A stretch of DNA of 64,000 bases, from NCBI GenBank assembly GCA_963836405.1, contig CAWIJL010000019.1:186001-250000 (forward strand), written 5' to 3'. This document shows positions 8,683-17,784 of this stretch, one piece after another; the stretch's first letter is position 1, and every line of letters starts with the position of its first letter. The notes beneath the pieces were generated by a model. The model did no database searches. It was given only the letters and a program-made list of their open reading frames with translations, and was not told the origin of the DNA. A program made the translations under genes and the position numbers. The stretch is from CAWIJJ01 sp963836405. GTDB taxonomy: Bacteria > Acidobacteriota > Terriglobia > Bryobacterales > Bryobacteraceae.

Positions 8683-8859
8683 CTACACGGCGCATTCGCC
8701 GCGGCCGAGTTGCAGGGTGTAGGCCACCTCGTCGCCCCAGTCCTGGTACAGCTCGGGAAACAGGTCGGCGGGCTTGGCGAGATCGTTGGTCATTTCGCGG
8801 AAGGTCTCCACGCGGTGGCGCAGCGTAGTCGCGAAACGACTCGCCCGCGTTGCGATTGG
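8683..8859 (-). pseudogene. Partial copy a of the reductase 3' end
   Basis: This segment repeats about 175 nt of the 3' end of the reductase gene at 9175, including its stop codon. It differs by several substitutions, most of them silent (for example GCC for GCG and GAG-CTG for GAA-CTC, with one Ser to Thr), and by a 2-nt deletion. It joins a purH fragment, leaving a 72-codon chimeric open frame (8683-8901) that is unlikely to be functional. Confidence 0.8.
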
Positions 8860-8980
8860 TTCCGCTTCGAGCCCGCTCAGGTCGCGGGCGAATTCCACCA
8901 CTCCGGTCTTGTCGGTAACGCTGATGAGACGCGACGGATTCTGTGCATCTACAGCGAAGGTAGCACAGGGGTCGCGGGCG
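8860..8980 (-). pseudogene. Partial copy b of the purH 5' end plus spacer
   Basis: This repeats the first codons of purH through its ATG (8946-8948) and the following spacer. Differences from the intact gene are one silent change (ACC for ACA) and a 1-nt deletion. It ends at the 11-nt sequence GGTCGCGGGCG, which recurs at several junctions in this region. Confidence 0.8.
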
Positions 8981-9070
8981 CTACACCGCGCATTCGCCGC
9001 GGCCGAGTTGCAGGGAGTAGGCCACTTCGTCGCCCCAGTCCTGGTAGAGCTCGGGAAACAGGTCGGCGGG
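8981..9070 (-). pseudogene. Partial copy c of the reductase 3' end
   Basis: About 90 nt of the reductase 3' end, stop included, with two silent GAG/GAA differences from the intact gene. It is fused directly to another purH fragment. Confidence 0.8.
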
Positions 9071-9174
9071 TGAGTTCGGCCACGTCGCGCACCGGGACGC
9101 CCGCCTCGCGAATCATGCGGGCGGTTCCGCCCGTGGAAACGATTTCCGCTTCGAGCCCGCTCAGGTCGCGGGCG
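9071..9174 (-). pseudogene. Partial copy d of the purH 5' end
   Basis: A 104-nt segment reading identically to 8488-8591 inside purH. It joins the true reductase stop at the GGTCGCGGGCG junction. Confidence 0.8.
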
Positions 9175-10959
9175 CTACACCGCGCATTCGCCGCGGCCGA
9201 GTTGCAGGGAGTAGGCCACCTCGTCGCCCCAGTCCTGGTAGAGTTCGGGAAACAGGTCGGCGGGCTTGGCGAGATCGTTGGTCATTTCGCGAAAGGTCTC
9301 CACGCGGTGGCGCAGCACGTAGTCGCGAAACGACTCGCCCGCGTTGCGATTGGAGATGAAGTGCGTGAGCACGCGGGTGACGGCTTCGGGCGCAAGGCGC
9401 GCGGGAATGGACTGCACGGCCAAGCCGAAGCGCATGATGCCCTCGCTGTCATAGCCGCCGCCGAGCATCATCTGGTAATAGGGAACCTCTCTGCCGCCGA
9501 TCTTGCGGGCGTTGCCGAAGAAGCCGATGTCGCCGATCCAGTGATGGCCGCAGGAATTCGGGCAGCCGCTCGCCTTGATGCTGAGGCGGCGGACCTGGGG
9601 GTCGTCGAACTGGCGCACGGTTTCAGCGAGGGCCTCGCCGAGGTTCATGGTTTTGGTGAGCCCGAGGTTGCAGGTGTAGGCGCCGGGGCAGGTGAGAACG
9701 TCTTCGACGGTGCGCGCGCCGGCCTCACCAAGGCCCGCGGCTTTGAGCGCGGCGTAAACCTGGCGCAGGCGGGCGAGCGGAAGGAACGAGAGCACGAGGT
9801 TCTGGTCGATGCCGATGCGTACCATGCCGTCTCCGGCATCGGCGGCGATCTGCGCCGCGGCGCGCAACTGGCTGCCGGAGAGGTTGCCCTGGTCGGCGCG
9901 GACGATGATGGAGGCGTAGCCGGTCTGTTTCTGCTCGACGACATTGGTTTCGAGCCATGCGTCGTATTCCGCGTCGCCCGCTTCCCGCGGTTGCAGAACG
10001 GGGAGCAGGGCGCCGCTGCCGAGCGGCTGGGGGTGCGATTCGAAGCCGCCGAAACCTTCGGGGACGAGGTCCGGCCAGGCGATGCCGCCGCTCGCGAGGA
10101 TGTCCTCGAATTCGCGGTCGATGTTTTCCTTGAGCCAGGCAAAGCCGCGCTCGCGCAGCACGAATTTCATGCGCGCCTTGTTTTTATTGGCCCGGTTGCC
10201 GTGCTGGTTGAAAACGCGGATCACGGCTTCGATGCGGTTGAGGAGGCGCTCCTCGGGAATGAATTCGTCGAGCAGTTGCGCCTCGGTGGGGAGGGGGCCG
10301 AGCCCGCCCCCAATGACCATGCGGAATCCGCGCTGGCCGTCGCGAACGACGGCGCGCAGGCCGATATCGTTGATCGCTCCCTGTATGCAATCGCGGTCCG
10401 AGCAGCCATCGAAGGCGATCTTGAACTTGCGGGGCAGATTGCCGGTGAGATCCTTGCGGAGAAGCGCGTAAGCCACGCGCTGCGCATAGGGCCGGACGTC
10501 GAAAACTTCGCTGCGCGCGATGCCGGCCCAGGGGCACGCGGTGACGTTGCGGACGGTGTTATAGCAGGCCTCGCGATTGGTGAGGCCGACGTCCGCCAGC
10601 AGGCTCATCAGGGCGGAGACACTGGCCAGCGGAACGAAGTGGTACTGGATGTTCTGCCGGGTGGTGAGGTGGCCCTTGCCGCCCGCGAATTCGTCGGCGA
10701 CGCGGGCGAACTGCTCCACTTGGCGCGCCGTGGCGAGTCCGCTCGGCACCTTGCATCGCACCATCTGGAACCCGGCCTGCCGCTGCCCATAAATGCCGTG
10801 CTTCAGGCGGAACGGGCGAAAGTCGTTTTCGGTGATTTCCCCCGCCAGGAACGACTGCGCCTTACGCGCGAAAGTCTCGATTTCCTCGCGGACGGTTTGT
10901 TCGTGTTGCTTTTCCAGTTCGTCGCGTTGAACCAGATCTTCCGGAAGGATGGCAGCCAT
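9175..10959 (-). CDS. Ferredoxin-type nitrite/sulfite reductase
   Basis: The 594-residue protein is a siroheme and [4Fe-4S] enzyme that reduces nitrite to ammonia or sulfite to sulfide by six electrons. Two half-repeats are present, each with a ferredoxin-like half domain (FQMVRCKVPSG and TGYASIIVRADQGNL) followed by a siroheme-binding domain (NVTACPWAGI and DVLTCPGAYTCNLGLTKT). The cluster ligands are C424-x5-C430 and C466-x3-C470 (ASGCPNSCGHHWIGD), the canonical pattern. No NADPH flavoprotein or cysH/nirD gene is adjacent, so a ferredoxin donor is likely and substrate choice cannot be settled here. The coding end is intact, but three tandem pieces of its 3' end or of purH follow it in the spacer. 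Confidence 0.92.
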   Translation of the reverse strand: MAAILPEDLVQRDELEKQHEQTVREEIETFARKAQSFLAGEITENDFRPFRLKHGIYGQRQAGFQMVRCKVPSGLATARQVEQFARVADEFAGGKGHLTTRQNIQYHFVPLASVSALMSLLADVGLTNREACYNTVRNVTACPWAGIARSEVFDVRPYAQRVAYALLRKDLTGNLPRKFKIAFDGCSDRDCIQGAINDIGLRAVVRDGQRGFRMVIGGGLGPLPTEAQLLDEFIPEERLLNRIEAVIRVFNQHGNRANKNKARMKFVLRERGFAWLKENIDREFEDILASGGIAWPDLVPEGFGGFESHPQPLGSGALLPVLQPREAGDAEYDAWLETNVVEQKQTGYASIIVRADQGNLSGSQLRAAAQIAADAGDGMVRIGIDQNLVLSFLPLARLRQVYAALKAAGLGEAGARTVEDVLTCPGAYTCNLGLTKTMNLGEALAETVRQFDDPQVRRLSIKASGCPNSCGHHWIGDIGFFGNARKIGGREVPYYQMMLGGGYDSEGIMRFGLAVQSIPARLAPEAVTRVLTHFISNRNAGESFRDYVLRHRVETFREMTNDLAKPADLFPELYQDWGDEVAYSLQLGRGECAV

Positions 10960-10981
10960 AATTACCTATATCCCGATAGAG

Positions 10982-11010
10982 ATTGTAGTGAATGCTTTTT
11001 CCAGGGTAAC
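10982..11010 (-). promoter_or_regulatory. Promoter candidate for the reductase gene
   Basis: On the minus strand a TACAAT hexamer (10982-10987) is preceded after 16 nt by TTACCC, a weak -35 match. The start codon is about 25 nt downstream of the -10. The AT-rich spacer contrasts with the coding regions. Confidence 0.3.
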
Positions 11011-11059
11011 CGATCAGTGGGCGGATTACAAGCGGGCAGGCGACAGGGGAGGAGGGAAA

Positions 11060-11081
11060 GGGCAGGCGCGAAGGCCTGCCC
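11060..11081 (-). terminator. Hairpin after the Bat-like operon
   Basis: An 8-bp perfect stem (GGGCAGGC/GCCTGCCC) with a 6-nt loop starts 8 nt after the stop of the last operon gene. On the minus strand only three T residues follow, so intrinsic termination is plausible but weak. Confidence 0.5.
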
Positions 11082-11088
11082 CTTTTGT

Positions 11089-14000
11089 TTACTTAGACTT
11101 GCTGAGCCTGCGGAAGTAGTCGGCCACTTTGTCGGCGTAGCCTTGCGGCACTCTTTCGCCGCCGGGGCTGCGAACGGCGCCGCTCGATCCGGTATCGTCC
11201 ACTTTACGCCGGAGCTCCATTTCGACCTGCTCGATGCCGGCCAGGGCCGCACGAATGCGCTCGGCAAGGAGCGGATCGTTGCCGCCGGCGAACGGATCGA
11301 ACTGGCGCATATCCCGGATCATGCCCTGGATGTCGCGTGCGGCATTGGGATCTTCGCGGAACTGCTGCTGCTGGAGCTGGTTGAGTGCCTGGAGGGTTTC
11401 GCGGTAGGTCCGCTGCACGTCTCCGAACTGGAGTGAGCCAGGGCCCCAGGGGCCGCCTGGATTGCCGTAGCCGTCGCCGCGGTTGATGTTGCCGCCGTAA
11501 TTGCCGCCGCCACCGCCCGCGTTACCGGGGCTGCCGGCATTGCGCTGTCCGCCCTGCTGGCCACCCTGTCCCTGCTGCCCTTGCTGGCCGCCCTGACCCT
11601 GCTGGCCCTGCTGACCTTGTTGGCCCTGTTGGCCCTGTTGGCCTTGCTGACCTTGCTGACCTTGCTGGCCTTGCTGGCCTTGCTGACCTTGCTGACCTTG
11701 CTGACCCTGTTGGCCCTGTTGGCCTTGTTGGCCTTGCTGTCCCTGGCCGCGCTGGGCCATGGCCTGCATCTGTTGCCGCAGGCGCTCGACCTGGCTCAAG
11801 GTATTTTCCATGGCCTGATCGATTTGAGGATCGCGACCCTCGCCGGGCTGGCCCATGGCCTGCTGCACCTGGCGAAGCTGGTCGCGCAACTGATTCATCC
11901 CGGCGGTGATCTGCGATTCCGACATGACCGCGTACTGGCCCATGTTTCGCCGGAGCCACTCGCCGTTGCGCTGCATGGCGCGCGACAGCTCCATCTGCTG
12001 CATGTTGCCGAGCGCTTCGCGGAGTTTCGAGGAGGCCTGCCGCTGCGTGCCCGCAGTGTCGCGGACGGCGCTTTGCATGTTCTGCTCGAGCTTCTTGAGG
12101 TCGCTGACTTCCTGGTCGCGCTGTCCGGCCATTTGTTCGATCTGGCTGCGGGTGGGCTGCTTATCCTCATCGCCGAAAGCCCGCCGCAACTGTCCTTCGA
12201 ACTCCTGCTGACGGCGAGCCAGATCGTCGGCCTGGCGCGCCAGGTTTTCCACCTGGTTGCCGGCCTGCTGGCTGCGCATGCCGGAGAGCATCTGTTCGGC
12301 ATCGCGGAGGCTTTCCGCCGCGCGCCGCGCCTGCGCCTCGGACTGAGGCGTGCCGGCCTGCTGCGACGAGGCGGCCTGCCGCATGGCCTCGGTAGCCTGC
12401 TTGAGGCGGTCCAACATCTGCTGGAGCTGCTGCGAGCTCATGCCGCCGTTGGCCATCTGCTGTCCGCGCTGCTGTCCCTGCTGCTGCTGCTGGCCCTGCT
12501 GGCCATTCTGGGCCTGTTGACCCTGCTGGCCTTGCTGACCTTGTTGTCCCTGCTGACCCTGCTGGCCCTGTTGGCCTTGTTGGCCTTGCTGACCTTGTTG
12601 GCCCTGCTGGCCTTGCTGGCCTTGCTGGCTCTGCTGGCCGTTGCGGCTCAATTGGCCGCTCTGGCTCATCTGCTCCATCTGCTGCCGGAGCTGCTCGGCT
12701 TCGCGGCGCAGCATTTCCTGCTCCCAGCGCTGTTGCGGCGTCTGCTGCTGCGTGCGGCGCTGCTGCTCGGCCAACTCCTGCTGCCGCTTGGCGAGCTGCT
12801 TCAGCTTCTCGAGCGCTTCGTCGATCTGCTTTTGCTGCGAATCGCCGCCGCCCCCGCCGCCGGTCTGGCCGCGGGCGCTCTCATACTGGTTCTTTTCGGT
12901 GTCGAGTTCCAGGTCGAAGAGGCCCTGCAAGTCGCGGGTGGCTCCGCCGCCGCCACCACCGCCACCGCCGCCTCCACGCTGCCCGAAGGCCACCTGGATA
13001 TCGCGGAAGGTCGCTTCGGCGCGCAGCAGGTATTGCAGCGCTTTCTGCTCCGGCTCGAGCGCGTCTTTCCACTTGGCGCCCTTCAACCGGTCGCTGGCGG
13101 GTCCCATCGCCTCGATGGCCCGATCCATGTCGTCCACAAAACTCTTGAAGGAATCGCCCGCGCCTTCCAGTTGCCGCGACTTCATGCGCTGGGACAGCGA
13201 CTTGGCCTGATCGCGCAGTTTCGATTGCACGCCGGCGAGGAAGCTGGCGTTCTCCTTGTCCGTTCCCGCGGCGCCCTGGCCTTTCACCTGGTTCCAGGTA
13301 GCGGTGATGATTTCCTTCTGCCGCTGGGAGATCTGGTCCTGCTGCTGGTCGTCGCCACCGCCGCCACCGCCGCCACCGCCGCCGGCCTCCTGCGATTGCG
13401 TGTAGTTGCGCTCGAACGGCTGCGCCTCGATGAAGAACATGTCGGTGCTGGTGGTTTTGCGCGCGTCCTTGGCGGAAGCGTACAGGCTGACGATGTCACC
13501 CGGCTGCACTTTGAAATCTTCGAGCGCGATGACGGCCGAGCCGGTGGAGGTCTTGGCGCCGGCGGGCATCTCCACCACCTTCTCGGGGCCGCCGTTCACC
13601 GAATAGTGGAGGCTCACGCTTTTCAGGCTGAAGTCGTCCTTGGCATCCACGGCCACGGTGACTTCCTCGATCGGGTTGGCGCGGAAATCGCGGCCGGGCC
13701 GGGTGATTTTGACGTCCGGCGCGTCGTCCTTCATGGATTCGATGAAGTAGTCTTCGGTCAGGCGGACGTCTTCGCCGCTCTCGACGGCGGCGATGTGGTA
13801 GAGGCCGTCCTTCTTGATCGGCACGCTGGCCACAAGCTGGCCGCCGGCGCCGGCGCGCAGCGGGATCTTGGAGCCGTCATCGAGCAGCAGCGCTCCGGTG
13901 GAGAGCGGCCGGTCGGTTTCGACGGCCACGTCCGCGGTGGTGCCTTCGACGGCGCGCAGATCGCCGCCCGGGTCTTCCACGGCGTCCTTCATGCCGGTCC

Positions 14001-14871
14001 AGGCGGGGAAATGATAGGTCACGCGGAGTTTCTTCACGGACGGCAGATCGACGACATTGAGCTTGTAGGACTGCGAACGGACGCCGCCCGCTTCCACGTA
14101 ATATTCGAGAGTCTCGGGAACGCCGGCGATCAGGAACTGGTAGGCGCTGCTGCCCGGTTCGGTGCGCATCTCGGCCTGTTCCCACTGCGACGCGCTGGCG
14201 TACTTGGCGAAGAAACGGACTTTGGGCGCGGTGAATCCCAGCAGGCTGGCGGTGATGGCCTGGTCGGCGCGTTTACGGATGGTTTTATTGCCCGGCTCCA
14301 CCTTAATGGAGTAGAACGGCTTCATTTCCCCCTTGGGCAGCCCGCCCCAAAGCAGCGAAGTGCCGTACCCGAGGAAGCCGGGACCGGACATGCCCAGCCA
14401 GACGAGCACCAGCGCGGCAATGACGGCGGCGGAGGAGAAGCTGGCGATGGCCGCAGTCCTGGCGACCTGGGTGGGAGCGGCCTGTTGGGCGACATTCAGC
14501 GTATCGGCGGCAAGCAGGTGCAGGAACGGGTCGTCGGGACGCTGCTCCACGCGTTCGGTGAAGGTCAGGAGCCGCTCTTCGAACTGCGGATACTTGTGTT
14601 CGGCGGCGCGCGCCGCATTTCTGCGGTTGAGGCGGATAACCGGCACGATGAGGGCGATGGCGATGGCCAGCGCGAGCCCGAGAAACAGGAACACGCGGGC
14701 TCCGACCACGCTGCCGTTCGAAAAAGCGAACTGGTTGGCCACCAGCACCGCCACCACGGTGAGCGTCAGAGCCGCAATGGCCGTGACCGCCGCACCGCGC
14801 GAGAGCGCCACCAGCCGCATCCGGCGCTCAATGGCGCCGAGGTACTCGGACAAGCGATCCAAAGGTTTCAT
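11089..14871 (-). CDS. Large membrane/coiled-coil protein with Gly-Gln-Gln repeats (DUF4175-like)
   Basis: The start is the ATG overlapping the stop of the BatA-like gene (ATGA); the protein is 1260 residues. Two membrane segments lie at the N-terminus (about 27-75), with a third hydrophobic segment near residue 140. Beta-sandwich segments follow (about 180-480). After these come poly-Gly linkers and a long Gln/Arg-rich coiled-coil region containing two blocks of tandem Gly-Gln-Gln repeats, then a conserved-looking C-terminus (YRETLQALNQLQQQQFREDP, ending SPGGERVPQGYADKVADYFR). The layout resembles DUF4175-type proteins at the end of MoxR/DUF58/BatA operons. The role is probably periplasmic scaffolding, inferred from context only. 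Repeat number is likely to vary between strains. Confidence 0.82.
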   Translation of the reverse strand: MKPLDRLSEYLGAIERRMRLVALSRGAAVTAIAALTLTVVAVLVANQFAFSNGSVVGARVFLFLGLALAIAIALIVPVIRLNRRNAARAAEHKYPQFEERLLTFTERVEQRPDDPFLHLLAADTLNVAQQAAPTQVARTAAIASFSSAAVIAALVLVWLGMSGPGFLGYGTSLLWGGLPKGEMKPFYSIKVEPGNKTIRKRADQAITASLLGFTAPKVRFFAKYASASQWEQAEMRTEPGSSAYQFLIAGVPETLEYYVEAGGVRSQSYKLNVVDLPSVKKLRVTYHFPAWTGMKDAVEDPGGDLRAVEGTTADVAVETDRPLSTGALLLDDGSKIPLRAGAGGQLVASVPIKKDGLYHIAAVESGEDVRLTEDYFIESMKDDAPDVKITRPGRDFRANPIEEVTVAVDAKDDFSLKSVSLHYSVNGGPEKVVEMPAGAKTSTGSAVIALEDFKVQPGDIVSLYASAKDARKTTSTDMFFIEAQPFERNYTQSQEAGGGGGGGGGGDDQQQDQISQRQKEIITATWNQVKGQGAAGTDKENASFLAGVQSKLRDQAKSLSQRMKSRQLEGAGDSFKSFVDDMDRAIEAMGPASDRLKGAKWKDALEPEQKALQYLLRAEATFRDIQVAFGQRGGGGGGGGGGGATRDLQGLFDLELDTEKNQYESARGQTGGGGGGDSQQKQIDEALEKLKQLAKRQQELAEQQRRTQQQTPQQRWEQEMLRREAEQLRQQMEQMSQSGQLSRNGQQSQQGQQGQQGQQGQQGQQGQQGQQGQQGQQGQQGQQGQQAQNGQQGQQQQQGQQRGQQMANGGMSSQQLQQMLDRLKQATEAMRQAASSQQAGTPQSEAQARRAAESLRDAEQMLSGMRSQQAGNQVENLARQADDLARRQQEFEGQLRRAFGDEDKQPTRSQIEQMAGQRDQEVSDLKKLEQNMQSAVRDTAGTQRQASSKLREALGNMQQMELSRAMQRNGEWLRRNMGQYAVMSESQITAGMNQLRDQLRQVQQAMGQPGEGRDPQIDQAMENTLSQVERLRQQMQAMAQRGQGQQGQQGQQGQQGQQGQQGQQGQQGQQGQQGQQGQQGQQGQQGQQGQQGQGGQQGQQGQGGQQGGQRNAGSPGNAGGGGGNYGGNINRGDGYGNPGGPWGPGSLQFGDVQRTYRETLQALNQLQQQQFREDPNAARDIQGMIRDMRQFDPFAGGNDPLLAERIRAALAGIEQVEMELRRKVDDTGSSGAVRSPGGERVPQGYADKVADYFRRLSKSK
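11551..11750. repeat. 9-bp tandem repeat encoding Gly-Gln-Gln, C-terminal block
   Basis: On the minus strand the 9-nt unit encodes Gly-Gln-Gln roughly 15-19 times, with synonymous changes among units (GGCCAGCAA, GGTCAGCAA and similar) and some Gly-Gly variants near one end. It lies within the 1260-residue operon protein. Confidence 0.85.
12471..12642. repeat. 9-bp tandem repeat encoding Gly-Gln-Gln, upstream block
   Basis: A second run of the same 9-nt Gly-Gln-Gln unit in the same gene, about 0.7 kb from the first, interrupted by an Ala-Gln-Asn unit and a short poly-Gln. The two blocks could recombine with each other. Confidence 0.85.
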
Positions 14872-16879
14872 GCCGCCTCTTTGTCCACAGAAAGATGTTG
14901 ATTTCCCAGCAAGGACTCGGCCACTGCCAGTGCTAATGCCAGCAGCATCACATACCACCACAGCGAAAGCGGTTTCTGCTCGGCCTGCACGTCCCCCGCG
15001 GCAGCCTCGGCAGTCCCGCTGGCTGTATTCTGCCACAACGCAAGCGTCTCCTGGGGGATGGGGGACAGGTCGGATTCGTGGCGGTCCGCATTCACCGCCA
15101 CCAGTTCATTGCGGCCGTTCGGCCGCCGGATATCGTAAAAGCCCGCGAGGGTGAACTGCACGTTCTGCGCCTTGGTGGCCTCTTCGAGCGAAAGCACGCG
15201 GTCGCCCTTGGGGTCCACCACGTCCACCGCCGCCCCGGTTTCCTTGGCATCGCGGAGCTCGGCGTACGAGCCCACCGGCACGCTGGATGGCCCGGCGTCG
15301 AGCCTGCCCAGGTAGCGCGCGGTCTGATCCACGAAGGGAACGAAAGAGGCGTGCAAGGGGAAGTCATTGCTGACGTTATCGAAGGTGGAGGCAAACACCA
15401 GGATGTGGCCGGTGCCCAACTGCTGGTCGAGCAGGAGGGGCGTCTGGTCGGTCAGGCGCGCCACAACCCGCGCGCTCCCCTGCGCCACACGCACGGCCTG
15501 GTAGAACTTCACGTCCTCCCAGCGGTCGTCCTTGAGGATGGAGGGGTGGGCGGCATCGAGCCAGGCCGCGGTCTGGAAGCGCTCGCCTTCGCGGCCGGCG
15601 TACCGGGTGGCTTCGATCTTCGCATCCGACACCGGCACCTTACTTCGCTGGACCGTCTTATAGCCGAGGGTGACGAGCACCGAGCCGCCGTTGCGCACAT
15701 AGTTGCGCAGTTCGTTCTCGAAACCGGCCGAGATGGCGCCGACGTCGGACAGCACCACGAAAGCATATTTCGAAGGATTGAGGTTGGCCGATTGTTCGAC
15801 GGTGACGCCGTCCACTTGGAAGGCGGACTGCCCGGACGCCTCGAGAGCCTCTTTGAAGTACAGCAGGGCGCGGGTTTTGTCGGCCTCGTGAACGAACAGG
15901 GCCTTGCGCGCGTCGTCGCGCTGAACCGAGAAGTAGTAGGTATCGTCCGCCGGCAGGCCGTCGGCGGCATCGATCTTCACCTCGCCCTTGTTGCGGCCGT
16001 AGGGGACATCGAGCGAGAGAAACTCGACGGTGGCGCGGCCGTTTTCTGGCACCTCGGCGGACTTGGCTTCGACGGTGCGGCCGTTCAGCGACAGGGTCAC
16101 GCGGCGAGAAGCCTTCTGGTTGCCGAAGCCGGCCACTGTTACGAGCACGCGGGCGGGCTTACCGCCGTAGACGCGGCGCGGCACCACCACATTTTCCACC
16201 GTGAAGTTGGGAGTCGGGGGCGGCGGCGACCGGATGGGGTTCGAGGCGCAACGCCGCGTTCAGCCGCAGGTCGTTGAAATTGGGCGGCATGCCGCTCTGC
16301 TGCATGTCGGAGTAGAGATGCACGTGCGAGGGGCAGTTTGAGCGACTGGGCGATGGACCGGAGGGATCGCGCCAGTTCAGCGTAGGAGGTACGCGCGTCG
16401 GTGACCTCGATGGCGGCGATGCCGGCGTTGAGCGCGGAATGGTCGTCGGTCACCTCGGTCATCACCTGGATGCGCTGGCCGAACGCCAGCACCTGGCCGC
16501 GCTGGCCGGGACCGAGGCTGCCGATTACCGAGCGCGCCTGCTGTTTGGCGGTCTCGAGGCGGTTGCCGGCGCGCATGCTCAGCGAATCGTCGATGGCCAC
16601 CACGGCGATCTCGCCGGTTCGGGACGATGGCAGCACGCTGCGGCGCACGAAGGGCTGCGCAAAGGCGAGGACCAGCAGCAGGATGAGCGCGGTGCGCGCC
16701 GCGAACAACAACAGGTATCGCAGCCTGCGATGCTTGATGGAACTCTGCGTTCGCTTCTCGAAGAACATCAGCGAGCTGAACGGCAGCGGAGTGGTCTTGT
16801 GCTTGCGCAGCAGGTGCAGCCAGACCGGCAGCCCGACCGCCGCCACGCCCGCCAGAAACCAAGGGGTCAAGAAACCCAT
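14868..16879 (-). CDS. BatA-like vWA membrane protein (two apparent frameshifts)
   Basis: The N-terminus (MGFLTPWFLAGVAAVGLPVW, then a second membrane segment after HRRLRY) is the BatA N-terminal module. A von Willebrand A fold follows with the metal-site motif IDDSLSM. The C-terminal part (ENVVVPRRVYGGKPARV onward) continues with beta domains and ends in a membrane helix (LWWYVMLLALALAVAESLLG). The two parts are in different frames. Reading across 16200-16340, the expected LPL-DVHLYSDMQQSGMPPNF and VAAAPTPNFTVEN segments are recovered if one extra C near 16326 and one extra C in a C-run near 16219 are ignored. It overlaps the DUF58 stop (TAATG) and the next start (ATGA). The shifts may be sequence errors, so I keep it as one gene. 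Confidence 0.75.
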
Positions 16880-17769
16880 TACAGCTTTCCTCTCCGGATG
16901 GCCAGATATTCCCGCAGGCCTTCATCGAGAGGCCGCGATGTGTCCATCAGGAAATAGTCGAGGCCGGCGCCCCTGGCCTTCTCGCTCAGGCTCTCGATGT
17001 GAGTATCGATCCGGCGGCGATACTCGTTGCGGGCGTATTCGGGGGAGACCTCCAGGGCCTCGGTTTCGTTCTCCATATCCACCAGCAGCACGGGCTCGCG
17101 GAATTTCGGCTTGATCTCCTGGGGGTCCAGAACGTGGAACAGGATCACCTCGTTGCCGTGATGGCGGAGCGGTTCCATGGTCCTCACGATCACGGCCGGA
17201 TCCTCGTAAAAATCCGACATCACCACGACGAGGCCGCGGCGGTGCAGGAAATTCTGGAAATGGACGAACGGCTTGGAAAAGTCGGTGCGCTTGCCCGGTT
17301 CGGCTTTTTCGATGGCGTGAAGCAGCCGGAAAAGCTGCCCCTGGCGCGTGGAAGGCGCCACGTAGTTAATCACCTCGTCGTCGAACACGATCAACCCGGC
17401 GGCGTCCCGCTGCCCGTTGGCCATGTAGGAAAGCGAGGCCGCGACGAACCGGGCGTAGTCCAGCTTGGAGACCGGGTGCGAGCCGTACGCCATGGAATTC
17501 GAGCAATCGAGCAGCAGCAGCAACTGGGTGTTGGTCTCGCCGCGATACCGTTTCAGAAAACACTTTTCGGTGCGCGCGAAAACGTTCCAGTCGACGTGGC
17601 GGAGGTCGTCGCCTTCGCTGTAGGCGCGATACTCGGCGAACTCCTGCGAGAAGCCGAAGTCGGGCGAACGGTGCAGGCCCGCGACGAACCCGTCCACGAC
17701 GGTCTTGGCCACCAGGTCAAGGCCGGAAATGGCGTGCAGGGTCGCGGGATCCAAGAAGCGTTGCAGCAT
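16879..17769 (-). CDS. DUF58 domain protein
   Basis: This 296-residue cytoplasmic protein has the DUF58 signature (EFAEYRAYSEGDDLRHVDWN near residue 43) and a vWA-type fold with the MIDAS motif DCSNS at 88-92. DUF58 proteins act with MoxR AAA+ ATPases, apparently binding metal-dependent client or partner proteins during maturation of complexes. It lies between the MoxR and BatA-like genes with a 15-nt gap upstream and a 1-nt overlap downstream. Length and motifs are complete. Confidence 0.9.
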   Translation of the reverse strand: MLQRFLDPATLHAISGLDLVAKTVVDGFVAGLHRSPDFGFSQEFAEYRAYSEGDDLRHVDWNVFARTEKCFLKRYRGETNTQLLLLLDCSNSMAYGSHPVSKLDYARFVAASLSYMANGQRDAAGLIVFDDEVINYVAPSTRQGQLFRLLHAIEKAEPGKRTDFSKPFVHFQNFLHRRGLVVVMSDFYEDPAVIVRTMEPLRHHGNEVILFHVLDPQEIKPKFREPVLLVDMENETEALEVSPEYARNEYRRRIDTHIESLSEKARGAGLDYFLMDTSRPLDEGLREYLAIRRGKL

Positions 17770-17784
17770 TTCACGTCTCTCCGG

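Noticed and set aside
8683..8901. 72-codon fused frame as a new small gene
   Set aside because: It is built from a purH start joined to a reductase end at a rearrangement junction, with a deletion inside; no independent coding evidence.
8710..11436. Plus-strand 908-codon frame across the purH/reductase spacer and reductase gene
   Set aside because: A shadow of GC-rich coding on the other strand; it contains repeated blocks from the mosaic spacer and no recognisable domain.
11581..14901. Very long plus-strand open frame rich in Leu and Ala opposite the operon protein
   Set aside because: It is the complement of Gly-Gln-Gln and coiled-coil codons (Gln and Gly codons read antisense as Leu and Ala/Pro), and the minus strand has the coupled start, membrane segments and family-like ends.
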